NCBI RefSeq assembly: GCF_000730565.1
Contig: NZ_BBIQ01000020.1
Coordinates: 31,115 to 95,114, forward strand
Origin: Pseudomonas fulva NBRC 16637 = DSM 17717
GTDB lineage: Bacteria; Pseudomonadota; Gammaproteobacteria; Pseudomonadales; Pseudomonadaceae
Direction: 5' to 3'
Length of the DNA: 64,000 nt
Of the stretch, positions 25,105 to 33,097 are shown piece after piece. The notes beneath the pieces were generated by a model. That model ran no database searches. It was not told the DNA's origin and was given only the letters and a program-made list of their open reading frames with translations. Each line of letters begins with the position of its first letter. Within the stretch, counting starts at the first letter, position 1. The translations under genes were made by a program, and so were the position numbers.

Positions 25105-26475
25105 CTATTCGAACAAGGCATCCAGCGCCTGCTCAAGGCGCGTCACAGCGATGACCTGCAACCCTGCAGGCGCCTCCTTGGGTGCATTGCCCTTGGGCAC
25201 GATGGCACGCTTGAAGCCGTGCTTGGCAGCCTCCTTGAGCCGCTCCTGGCCACTGGGTACAGGCCGCACCTCACCCGACAGGCCGATTTCCCCGAACACC
25301 AGCAGGCCATGGGCCAGCGGCCGATTGCGCAGGCTGGACATGACCGCAGCGAGTAACGCCAGGTCCGAAGCCGTTTCCAACACTTTCACACCGCCCACCA
25401 CGTTCAGGAACACATCCTGATCGTGGGTCGGGATGCCCCCATGCCGGTGCAGAACGGCCAGCAGCATGGCCAGACGGTTCTGATCCAGGCCCAGGGTGAC
25501 GCGGCGCGGGTTGGCCAGGTGGCTGTCATCGACCAGGGCCTGGACCTCGACCAGCATCGGCCGGGTACCTTCCCAAGTGGCCATCACGACGCTGCCAGGG
25601 ACTTCTTCCTGGGTGCGATTGAGAAAGATCGCCGAGGGGTTGGAGACCTCTTTCAAACCCCGGTCGGTCATGCCGAACACGCCCAGCTCGTTTACCGCGC
25701 CGAAGCGGTTCTTCACCGCTCGCAGCAGCCGCAGGCGACCGTCGGATTCGCCCTCGAAATACAACACGGTATCGACCATGTGCTCCAGCACCCGCGGGCC
25801 TGCCAGCGAGCCCTCCTTGGTCACGTGGCCCACCAGGAAGATCGCTGTGCCACTTTGCTTGGCATAACGCACCAGCAGCGCCGTACTTTCACGCACCTGC
25901 GCCACCCCGCCCGGGGCGGATTGCAACTGTTCGGTGAAAATGGTCTGGATGGAGTCGATCACCATTACCCGTGGCTTTTCCTGACGGGCGGTGGCGATGA
26001 TGGTTTCGATGCAGGTTTCGGTCATGACCTTGAGCTGGTCCTGGGGAAGGCCCAGACGCCGGGAGCGCATGGCCACCTGCTGCTGGGATTCCTCGCCAGT
26101 GACGTACAACGCCGGCATGCCGACGGCGATATTGCACAGGGTCTGCAGCAGAATCGTCGATTTGCCGATCCCTGGATCGCCACCGATCAAGACCACGGAG
26201 CCATCGACCAGGCCACCGCCCAGCACACGGTCGAGCTCGGTGCTGCTGGTGGTGAAGCGCGGTATCTCCTCGACGCTGACCTCAGCCAGGGTCTTGATCT
26301 GCGCCTGCTGCCCTGTCCAGCCGGCGCGGCCCGTGCTGGGGGCTGCGGCGCCGCCGCTCTCGATCATGGTTTCGACCAGCGTGTTCCAGGCGCCACACTC
26401 GCCACACTGGCCAGCCCATTTCGGAAAAGTCGCGCCGCACTCGGTGCAGCCATACAAGCGCTTGGCCTTGGCCAT
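25105..26475 (-). CDS. radA: DNA repair protein RadA
   Basis: A 456-residue RadA (Sms), a RecA-related helicase that drives branch migration in recombination. Domains in order: a C4 zinc finger (CTEC...CGEC, residues about 10-27), a RecA-like ATPase with Walker A GGDPGIGKST, the RadA-specific KNRFG motif and a Lon-like C-terminal domain (VVGGVKVLETASDL, SGEVRPV). The frame reaches 26574, but GGAGG before the ATG at 26475 and the MAKAKRLYGC start are standard. It complements the recCBD genes elsewhere in the window. Confidence 0.96.
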   Translation of the reverse strand: MAKAKRLYGCTECGATFPKWAGQCGECGAWNTLVETMIESGGAAAPSTGRAGWTGQQAQIKTLAEVSVEEIPRFTTSSTELDRVLGGGLVDGSVVLIGGDPGIGKSTILLQTLCNIAVGMPALYVTGEESQQQVAMRSRRLGLPQDQLKVMTETCIETIIATARQEKPRVMVIDSIQTIFTEQLQSAPGGVAQVRESTALLVRYAKQSGTAIFLVGHVTKEGSLAGPRVLEHMVDTVLYFEGESDGRLRLLRAVKNRFGAVNELGVFGMTDRGLKEVSNPSAIFLNRTQEEVPGSVVMATWEGTRPMLVEVQALVDDSHLANPRRVTLGLDQNRLAMLLAVLHRHGGIPTHDQDVFLNVVGGVKVLETASDLALLAAVMSSLRNRPLAHGLLVFGEIGLSGEVRPVPSGQERLKEAAKHGFKRAIVPKGNAPKEAPAGLQVIAVTRLEQALDALFE

Positions 26476-26654
26476 GGGTGAGTGCCTCCGGGCAAAACCT
26501 GCATGATACCCGAGCCTGACCGTGTCCCGAATGCCTTGGGATGCGACAAAACTATTCGGTGCGACAGAAGTCACTACCCCTGAATGCAGCGCATGAAGCG
26601 TTTAAGTGGCTTACACTGCGTTTACCTCACCATTTGTTACAAAGGAATCGAAAC

Positions 26655-27065
26655 ATGGGCATGATCAGTGAGTTCAAGGCCTTCGCGGTCAAAGGCAATG
26701 TCGTCGACATGGCGGTAGGTATCATCATCGGCGCGGCCTTCGGCAAGATCGTCTCGTCCTTCGTCGGCGACGTGGTCATGCCACCACTGGGCCTGCTGAT
26801 CGGCGGCGTTGACTTCAGCGACCTGGCCATCACCTTGAAGGCGGCGCAAGGCGACGTCCCGGCCGTGGTGCTGGCCTATGGCAAGTTCATCCAGACCGTG
26901 ATCGATTTCGTGATCATCGCCTTTGCGATCTTCATGGGCGTCAAAGCCATCAATCGGCTCAAGCGCGAAGAAGCCGTGGCGCCAAGCGTGCCGCCGGCGC
27001 CGTCGCCCGAGCAGACCCTGCTCACCGAGATCCGCGACCTGCTCAAGGCTCAGAACCGGCCCTGA
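26655..27065 (+). CDS. mscL: Large-conductance mechanosensitive channel
   Basis: A 136-residue MscL. It has the N-terminal amphipathic helix (MISEFKAFAVKGNVVD), pore-lining TM1 (MAVGIIIGAAFGKIVSSFVGD), a periplasmic loop, TM2 (FVIIAFAIFMGVKAIN) and a cytoplasmic charged helix (EQTLLTEIRDLLK). Homopentamers open at high membrane tension to release solutes. The ATG at 26655 has AAGGAATC upstream. It is divergent from radA and convergent with fpr. Confidence 0.97.
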   Translation: MGMISEFKAFAVKGNVVDMAVGIIIGAAFGKIVSSFVGDVVMPPLGLLIGGVDFSDLAITLKAAQGDVPAVVLAYGKFIQTVIDFVIIAFAIFMGVKAINRLKREEAVAPSVPPAPSPEQTLLTEIRDLLKAQNRP

Positions 27066-27075
27066 AGCTCACCGT

Positions 27076-27131
27076 TACAGGCTGCAGGAAGCGGCGAACC
27101 TCCATGCACCGCTTCACCCCTGTAGCCTGTA
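27076..27131. repeat. Two-tier inverted repeat between mscL and fpr
   Basis: TACAGGCT (27076-27083) pairs with AGCCTGTA (27124-27131), enclosing GAAGCGG (27088-27094) paired with CCGCTTC (27109-27115). It lies between the convergent stop codons and probably serves as a bidirectional terminator or RNA stabiliser. Confidence 0.55.
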
Positions 27132-27143
27132 GCGGCACGTCGG

Positions 27144-27920
27144 CTACCAGTACGTCTCGACGGCCACCTGGCCCGGCCGTTTGCTAAGGCTCAACTGCAG
27201 GTCGCGGGCCTTGAGCACCTTGCGCGTTTCATCGATCATCTCAGGGTTGCCGCACAGCATGATTCGCGAGTGCTCGGGTGACAGCTCAAGCCCCGCGGCT
27301 TTTTCCAGCTCGCCGTTTTCGATCAATGTGGTGATGCGCTGATTCAGGGCGCCTGGATGTCGCTCACGCGTCACGACCGGGATGAACTGCAACTTGCCGG
27401 CATGCTCGGCCAGGTACTCACGCTGTTCCAAGCCAGCGATTTCATTCAGATAGGCCAACTCCCTGGCCTCTCGCACCGAATACACCAGTTTGATGTTGTC
27501 GAAGCGTTCCCAGGCTTCGAAGTCCTGCAGAATCGACATGAAAGGCGCAATGCCTGTACCCGTGGCCAGCAACCACAGGTCGCGTCCGTCGACAAAGCGG
27601 TCAAGGGTGAGAAAGCCGAAGGCCTGACGCTCCACCAATAGCGTATCGCCCTCACCCAGTCGGCTAAGCTCACTGGTGAACTCACCGCCCGGCACTACGA
27701 TTGAAAAGAAATCCAGGTATTCATCGTGGGGTGCGCTGACCATGGAATAGGCGCGCCAAACCACACTGCCATCCGCCTTGGCCACGCCCAGGCGTGCAAA
27801 TTGACCGGAGCGAAAGCGAAAACCCGCATCCCGGGTAACCCGCAGGCTGAAGAGGTTCGGCGTGAGCGGCTGAACATCGAGCAAGGTCTGGCGGGTGAAT
27901 TTTTCGTCGCTGGCGGTCAT
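27144..27920 (-). CDS. fpr: Ferredoxin/flavodoxin-NADP reductase
   Basis: A 258-residue bacterial-type FNR. The FAD domain carries RAYSMVSAP, the NADP domain GTGIAPFMSIL and LCGNPEMID, and the C terminus ends VETYW. It moves electrons between NADPH and ferredoxin or flavodoxin. By sequence it is the second pseudomonad type (FprB-like) rather than the Azotobacter-type Fpr as I recall them. The ATG at 27920 has GGAG 7 bases upstream; earlier in-frame ATGs lack this. It is divergent from ppoR; the flavodoxin at 9278 is a possible partner. Confidence 0.9.
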   Translation of the reverse strand: MTASDEKFTRQTLLDVQPLTPNLFSLRVTRDAGFRFRSGQFARLGVAKADGSVVWRAYSMVSAPHDEYLDFFSIVVPGGEFTSELSRLGEGDTLLVERQAFGFLTLDRFVDGRDLWLLATGTGIAPFMSILQDFEAWERFDNIKLVYSVREARELAYLNEIAGLEQREYLAEHAGKLQFIPVVTRERHPGALNQRITTLIENGELEKAAGLELSPEHSRIMLCGNPEMIDETRKVLKARDLQLSLSKRPGQVAVETYW

Positions 27921-28125
27921 GTCGGGCTCCATGTCTTGGGTCCCTACAGTGTCGCGCAAAGCGCCCGGGATAAAAACCACTGGGTTTTTGCGGCTTCAAG
28001 AGCTGTACAAAGGTAATCAGAAATACAGCACAGTTATAGCGAAAAAGATGAACACAGTGATCTGGATCTATCTACACTGGTCACGTACCCATATGGACTG
28101 GGCCGCGTCGCCCTTGGAGATTGGC

Positions 28126-28833
28126 ATGTTTCACTGGAACCCCGAGCACCTGCACGCCCTGGTGAGCGAGCGTAGTCCTCGGAAGCTGTTCGACATCGCG
28201 GTGCATCTCGCTCAGGACATGGATTTCGAATTTTTGGGCCTCAAGCTTCGCATCCAGATCGCCACCCAGACACCTCGCCATTACTTGTACAGCAATTATC
28301 CCAAGGCCTGGATCGAACGCTACCAGCACGAAGAGTTCTACAAGCAGGACGCCGCGGCTGCGCTCAGCCACAACTCGACCAACCCTGTGGTATGGAGCGA
28401 CGAGGTCTACCGCGAGGCACCGCATTTTCGCGAAGCGGCCTGCGAGCATGGCCTGCGTCATGGCTGGACCCAGTCCTTGCATGATCTGCAGCACAACGAA
28501 AGCCAAATGAGTGTGTCCCGGCCGCTACGCAAGGTCGAGACCGCCGAGCTGTTCGAAAAAGCCGGTGCCATCCAGTGGTTGTGCCATACCGTACATGCGG
28601 TGCTGAGCGCCCATCACCTCGATGCACTGTGCCCATCCCAACCCAAGATGAGCGAACGGGAACTGGAAGTGCTGAAGTGGTCTGCGGCCGGCAAGACGGC
28701 TGCCGATGTCGCCTGCATCCTGTCGCTGTCGCAGAGTACGGTGAACTTTCATATTCGCAGCGTGATCACCAAGACCAATGCCGCCAACAAGGCAGGCGCC
28801 GTCGCCATTGCCGCGTTGCGCGGCTGGATCTGA
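28126..28833 (+). CDS. ppoR: LuxR solo quorum-sensing regulator (PpoR)
   Basis: A 235-residue LuxR protein. The N-terminal autoinducer-binding domain keeps the acyl-homoserine-lactone pocket pattern W-x3-Y-x8-D-x14-W (WIERY ... D ... VVW), the spacing of TraR residues 57, 61, 70 and 85. The C-terminal LuxR helix-turn-helix is MSERELEVLKWSAAGKTAADVACILSLS. No luxI-type synthase is nearby, so it is an orphan receptor, matching PpoR of P. putida. The frame runs to 27895, but the ATG at 28126 with GGAG 7 bases before gives the usual family length. Confidence 0.9.
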   Translation: MFHWNPEHLHALVSERSPRKLFDIAVHLAQDMDFEFLGLKLRIQIATQTPRHYLYSNYPKAWIERYQHEEFYKQDAAAALSHNSTNPVVWSDEVYREAPHFREAACEHGLRHGWTQSLHDLQHNESQMSVSRPLRKVETAELFEKAGAIQWLCHTVHAVLSAHHLDALCPSQPKMSERELEVLKWSAAGKTAADVACILSLSQSTVNFHIRSVITKTNAANKAGAVAIAALRGWI

Positions 28834-28930
28834 CGCCAGGGCCTGCGAGCCCAGCCAAAGCCCTGTAGAATCGCTCGACCAGGCCTGCAGCGAACGGTTG
28901 CGGGCAGCTTTGTACCCGAGCCAGATTGCC

Positions 28931-30055
28931 ATGCCCCTGTTGACCACGCCCTTCGCCGAACTCGATCTGATCCGCCAGCCAGACCAGGCCAACGACCCCT
29001 TGCAGGCCTTTGACGCCGCCGATGAGTACCTGCTCGAACAATTGCATGCCCAGGCATTGCCAGGCGGCAGCCGTGTGCTGGTGCTCAACGACAGTTTCGG
29101 GGCGCTGGCGGTGAGCCTTGCCGGACACATGCAGGTGACCAGCAGCGGCGACTCCTACCTTGCTCAACTCGCGCTAGGCAAGAACCTGGCACGTAACGGC
29201 CTGCCTGCGGACAGCGTTTCGTTAGTGCCTGCCTGCCACACCTGGCAAGGCCCCTTCGATCGGGTAGTGATCAGAGTGCCCAAGACGCTTGCCTTGCTCG
29301 AAGAGCAACTCATTCGGCTGCAAGGGCACCTGGCCCCAGGAGCGCTGGTGATCGCCGGGGCCATGATCAAGCACCTTCCCCATGCCGCCGGCGACCTGCT
29401 GGAGAAGTATGTCGGACCTATGCAAGCCTCGCTGGCACGTAAAAAAGCCCGGCTGCTGACCGCCACGGTGGAGGCGCGTCCCGCCTTCACCTCGCCCTAC
29501 CCCAGCCGCTATCGCCTGGAATCGCCACCGCTGGAACTGCTCAACCATGCCAATGTCTTCTGTCGTGAAGGCCTGGACATTGGTACGCGGGCGTTTCTTC
29601 CGCATTTGCCGGACAACCTGGGCAATGCCCGGGTCGCAGACCTGGGTTGCGGCAACGGCGTGCTGGCCATTGCCAGCGCCCTGAAAAATCCAGACGCCCA
29701 GTACACCCTGGTGGACGAGTCTTACATGGCCGTACAGTCGGCACGGGAAAACTGGCAGCTTGCGCTGGGCGATCGGCCAGCCGATTTTCTGGCCGCAGAC
29801 GGCTTGGCCGGCATCGAAAAACAGTCACTGGACATAGTGCTGTGCAACCCGCCCTTTCACCAGCAGCAAGTGGTGGGTGATGTGCTGGCCTGGCGCATGT
29901 TCCAGCAGGCCCGCGAGGCGCTGGTGGTCGGTGGCGCCTTGTATATCGTGGGCAACCGCCACCTGGGCTATCACAGCAAGCTTGCCCGCCTGTTCCGAGG
30001 CGTGGAGCAGGTGGCGGCAACGCCCAAGTTCGTGGTGCTCAAGGCACGCAAGTAA
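28931..30055 (+). CDS. rlmG: 23S rRNA (guanine-1835 N2) methyltransferase
   Basis: A 374-residue RlmG. It has two methyltransferase-like halves: a degenerate N-terminal one (residues about 1-190) and a catalytic C-terminal one with the SAM motif VADLGCGNGVLAI and the N2-guanine motif LCNPPFH. It methylates G1835 of 23S rRNA. The ATG at 28931 is chosen for the conserved MPLLTTPFAELDL start. It lies 97 bases after ppoR on the same strand. A two-tier inverted repeat follows. Confidence 0.92.
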   Translation: MPLLTTPFAELDLIRQPDQANDPLQAFDAADEYLLEQLHAQALPGGSRVLVLNDSFGALAVSLAGHMQVTSSGDSYLAQLALGKNLARNGLPADSVSLVPACHTWQGPFDRVVIRVPKTLALLEEQLIRLQGHLAPGALVIAGAMIKHLPHAAGDLLEKYVGPMQASLARKKARLLTATVEARPAFTSPYPSRYRLESPPLELLNHANVFCREGLDIGTRAFLPHLPDNLGNARVADLGCGNGVLAIASALKNPDAQYTLVDESYMAVQSARENWQLALGDRPADFLAADGLAGIEKQSLDIVLCNPPFHQQQVVGDVLAWRMFQQAREALVVGGALYIVGNRHLGYHSKLARLFRGVEQVAATPKFVVLKARK

Positions 30056-30061
30056 CTGTCC

Positions 30062-30118
30062 ACAGGTAGCGCACCGCACGGCGTCAGGGTCAGCAGACGC
30101 GTACAGCGCGCTACCTGT
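30062..30118. repeat. Two-tier inverted repeat after rlmG
   Basis: ACAGGTAGCGC (30062-30072) pairs with GCGCTACCTGT (30108-30118), enclosing GCGTC (30081-30085) paired with GACGC (30096-30100). It sits between convergent rlmG and the cio operon, in the same position type as the element at 27076. Confidence 0.55.
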
Positions 30119-30130
30119 CGATGCCAGGGC

Positions 30131-30283
30131 TCAGTGGGTAGTCAACCCGGCTGCGCTCATGAACAGGCGCATCAACCAGGCCGCCACACCCAGCGCGGCC
30201 ACACTCAACGCCCAGATCAACACCAACCAGCCCAGGCGCTGCCACAGCGGTTTCTTGCCTTCCACGTCCTGCTCATGGGTCAT
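30131..30283 (-). CDS. DUF2474 small subunit of the CIO oxidase operon
   Basis: A 50-residue single-pass membrane protein starting MTHEQDVEGKKPLWQRLGW, with a hydrophobic helix (LVLIWALSVAALGVAAWL) and a short periplasmic tail. Small proteins of the DUF2474 family follow cioAB in pseudomonads and are analogous to CydX/CydZ, single-helix subunits of bd oxidases. AGGAGG sits 7 bases before the ATG. The start is 12 bases after the cioB stop codon. Confidence 0.87.
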   Translation of the reverse strand: MTHEQDVEGKKPLWQRLGWLVLIWALSVAALGVAAWLMRLFMSAAGLTTH

Positions 30284-30294
30284 GGTGCGGCCTC

Positions 30295-31302
30295 CTAGTG
30301 ATAGCCCTGGTCATGGGTGACCTTGCCGCGGAACACGTAGTAGCTCCAGAAGGTGTAACCCAGGATCAGCGGAAGAATGAACAGCGTTCCCACCAACATG
30401 AAGCCCTGGCTTTGCGGCGGCGCGGCAGCCTCCCAGATCGAGATCGATGGCGGGATGATATTGGGCCACAGGCTGATGCCCAAGCCGCTGTAACCCAGGA
30501 AGATCAGCCCCAGCGTCAGCAAAAACGGCATGTAGTTCGCGCTACGGGCTACTGCCTTGAACAGGTTGTAGAAGGTCAACAGCACCAGGATCGGCACCGG
30601 CATGAACCACACCAGGTTGGGCATGCTGAACCAGCGATCGGCAATCTGCGGATAGGCGATTGGCGTCCACAGGCTGACCACACCCATTACAGCCAGCAGC
30701 ACAAGCGCCAACGGCCGTCCAAGCTTGTGCATCTGTTCCTGAAGCGGCCCCTCGGTCTTCATGATCAGCCAGGTACACCCTAATAGCGCGTAGGCCACGA
30801 TCAGCCCCAAGCCGCAGAACAGGCTGAAGGGTGTCAGCCAGTCCAGCGAGCCACCGGCGTAATGCCGATCCACGACCTTGAAGCCTTCGATGAAGGCGCC
30901 CAGCGCCACGCCCTGGAAGAACGTTGCCACCAGAGAGCCCCAGATGAACGCCTTGTCCCACAGATGGCGACCAGCGTCGGTAGCCTTGAAGCGGAACTCG
31001 AAGGCCACGCCCCGGAAGATCAGACCGATCAGCATCAGAATCAGTGGCAGATAGAGCGCCTCGAGCACGACGGCATACGCCATCGGGAACGCGCCGAACA
31101 GCCCCGCGCCACCCAGCACGAGCCAGGTCTCGTTGCCGTCCCAGACCGGTGCGACCGTGTTCATCATCACGTCGCGGTCACGCTCGTGTTTGACGAAGGG
31201 GAAGAGCATGCCAATGCCCAGGTCGAAGCCGTCCATCACCACGTACATCATGACGCCGAAGATGATGATGCCGGCCCAGATCAGTGGAAGATCGATACCC
31301 AT
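30295..31302 (-). CDS. cioB: Cyanide-insensitive bd-type quinol oxidase subunit II
   Basis: A 335-residue CydB-family membrane protein of about nine helices. It begins MGIDLPLIWAGIIIFGVMMYVVMDGFDLGIGMLFP, the family signature, and includes WDGNETWLVLGGAGLFGAFP. It pairs with CioA as the terminal oxidase that takes electrons from ubiquinol to oxygen in the inner membrane. Three bases separate it from cioA, so translational coupling is likely. Confidence 0.95.
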   Translation of the reverse strand: MGIDLPLIWAGIIIFGVMMYVVMDGFDLGIGMLFPFVKHERDRDVMMNTVAPVWDGNETWLVLGGAGLFGAFPMAYAVVLEALYLPLILMLIGLIFRGVAFEFRFKATDAGRHLWDKAFIWGSLVATFFQGVALGAFIEGFKVVDRHYAGGSLDWLTPFSLFCGLGLIVAYALLGCTWLIMKTEGPLQEQMHKLGRPLALVLLAVMGVVSLWTPIAYPQIADRWFSMPNLVWFMPVPILVLLTFYNLFKAVARSANYMPFLLTLGLIFLGYSGLGISLWPNIIPPSISIWEAAAPPQSQGFMLVGTLFILPLILGYTFWSYYVFRGKVTHDQGYH

Positions 31303-31305
31303 GGC

Positions 31306-32742
31306 TCAGTTCCCCTTGCTCAGGTCTGCAGTGGTGGCATCGCTGCCTTCGTCGGCGGCGGACAATGGCCGCGCCGGCGTGCGTTTGCGGCCAGGACCGC
31401 CCGGACGCTGCTGATCGCCTTCACCGGTATGCGGGCCCTTGCGCACCAGGCGCATCATGTAGGCGAACCCTGTGCCGAACAGGGCGAAGTACACCACCAC
31501 GAACGCCACCAGGGTGAACCCCAGTTGGGCATAGCTGTGGTTGGAGACGCCGTCGGCCGTGCGCATCAGCCCGTAGACCACCCAGGGCTGGCGGCCGATT
31601 TCGGTGGTGAACCAGCCGGCGAGGATTGCCAGCAATCCTGAAGGCCCCATCCAGGTCACGAAATGCAGGAACGGCCGCGAGGTGTACAGCTTGCCGCCTT
31701 TGCGCAATACAAGGCTCCACACGCCAGCGGCGATCATCAACATGCCCAGCGCCACCATGATGCGGAAGGACCAGAAGATGATGGTGGAGTTGGGCCGGTC
31801 TTCAGGCGGGAACTCCTTCAATGCCGGCACCTGCTTGTCCAGGCTGTGGGTGAGAATGAGGCTCCCGAGCACTGGGATCTCGATCTTGAACCGTGTCGTT
31901 TCAGCTTGCATGTCCGGGATGCCAAAGAGGATCAACGGGGTAGGCTCGCCAGGAGGGTTCTCCCAATGCCCTTCGATGGCAGCGATTTTCGCCGGTTGAT
32001 GCTTGAGGGTATTGAGCCCGTGGAAGTCGCCGATCACTGCCTGGATGGGCGCGACGATCAGCGCCATCCACATGGCCATGGAAAGCATCTTGCGCACCGA
32101 GGGGTTGTCGCGTCCACGCAGCAGGTGCCAGGCAGCCGATGCCCCCACGAAGAAGGCGGTGGCGACGAATGCCGCCGTGGCCATGTGCATCAGGCGGAAC
32201 GGGAACGAAGGGTTGAAGATGACAGCGAACCAGTCGACCGGAATCACGCGACCATCGATGATTTCGTGACCTTGCGGGGTATGCATCCAGCTGTTCGAGG
32301 CCAGAATCCAGAAAGTGGAAATCAGCGTTCCGAGCGCCACCATGCAGGTGGCGAAGAAATGCAGGCCACGGCCTACGCGGTTCCAGCCAAAGAGCATCAC
32401 CCCCAGGAAACCTGCTTCGAGGAAGAAGGCGGTCAGCACCTCGTAGGTCAACAGGGGCCCGGTGACCGAACCTGCGAACTCGGAAAAACGGCTCCAGTTG
32501 GTGCCGAACTGATAGGCCATGACCAGGCCCGAGACCACGCCCATGCCGAAGTTGACTGCGAAGATTTTCGACCAGAAGTGGTACAGGTCCCGATAGACCT
32601 GCCTGTCTGTCTTGAGCCACAACCCTTCGAGCACCGCCAGGTAACTGGCCAGGCCGATAGTGATGGCAGGGAACAGGATATGGAAGGACACGGTAAACGC
32701 GAACTGGATCCGGGCAAGATCCAGTGCCTCCAGACCGAACAT
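31306..32742 (-). CDS. cioA: Cyanide-insensitive bd-type quinol oxidase subunit I
   Basis: A 478-residue CydA-family protein. The N-terminal His haem-ligand region is LARIQFAFTVSFHILFPA; the GRQPW motif (TTEIGRQPWVVYG) and the WxLASNSWMHTP segment are present. The periplasmic Q-loop is short, which defines the CIO class. The frame extends to 32913, but ATG 32742 with GAGGT upstream gives the standard MFGLEALDLARIQF. It provides respiration resistant to cyanide. An ANR-like box lies upstream; ANR represses cio in P. aeruginosa. The C-terminal tail is rich in Pro, Gly and Arg. Confidence 0.95.
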   Translation of the reverse strand: MFGLEALDLARIQFAFTVSFHILFPAITIGLASYLAVLEGLWLKTDRQVYRDLYHFWSKIFAVNFGMGVVSGLVMAYQFGTNWSRFSEFAGSVTGPLLTYEVLTAFFLEAGFLGVMLFGWNRVGRGLHFFATCMVALGTLISTFWILASNSWMHTPQGHEIIDGRVIPVDWFAVIFNPSFPFRLMHMATAAFVATAFFVGASAAWHLLRGRDNPSVRKMLSMAMWMALIVAPIQAVIGDFHGLNTLKHQPAKIAAIEGHWENPPGEPTPLILFGIPDMQAETTRFKIEIPVLGSLILTHSLDKQVPALKEFPPEDRPNSTIIFWSFRIMVALGMLMIAAGVWSLVLRKGGKLYTSRPFLHFVTWMGPSGLLAILAGWFTTEIGRQPWVVYGLMRTADGVSNHSYAQLGFTLVAFVVVYFALFGTGFAYMMRLVRKGPHTGEGDQQRPGGPGRKRTPARPLSAADEGSDATTADLSKGN

Positions 32743-32880
32743 AGGTGCTACCTCATCAGATAATCCGGCGGTCGGGCACTCGGCCCTGTCGCCCACTGCC
32801 CCCACATAGTCGAGTACGGCGTGTTGGAATTGTTCTGTTCGATGTGCAGGGATTGCGGCCAAAGGCCGAAATCGTCGGGG

Positions 32881-32900
32881 ATCGTTGCAAACGCAACGAT
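32881..32900. promoter_or_regulatory. Perfect 8-bp inverted repeat next to the ANR box
   Basis: ATCGTTGC-AAAC-GCAACGAT, directly abutting the ANR-like box with one shared base. It may be an operator for a further redox or stress regulator of cio, or a hairpin in the leader. Confidence 0.5.
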
Positions 32901-32913
32901 TGATCCAGGTCAA
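32900..32913. promoter_or_regulatory. ANR/FNR-type box upstream of cioA
   Basis: TTGATCCAGGTCAA matches TTGAT-N4-(A/G)TCAA, 9 of 10 conserved bases to the FNR consensus and a form usual for ANR. It lies 158 bases before the cioA start codon. In P. aeruginosa, ANR represses cioAB at low oxygen; the same control is inferred here. Confidence 0.75.
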
Positions 32914-33097
32914 CGATATGAATCAAGCATAGCCCCGAATAGCCCGGTGCGAGGTGTGGTTGTTTGCCGCGTGACCGGTTGCCCCACCCCCTGTTCAGCG
33001 GCACCGAAACGGTGTCGGACACGGTAAACAGCAACTATTTGTTACATACAGATGATAGGCTGCGGAGCTTCCCCTGCATCGAGGTCACAGGTGTCCG

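Larger units (their letters stand above)
32743..33097. other. Divergent regulatory region between cioA and the MFS gene
   Basis: 355 bases without a gene on either strand. Contents I can point to: an 8-bp inverted repeat at 32881-32900, an ANR-type box at 32900-32913 and a short GC-rich palindrome near 33000-33020. Promoters for both flanking genes must lie here, but I cannot place -10/-35 elements with confidence. Confidence 0.7.
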
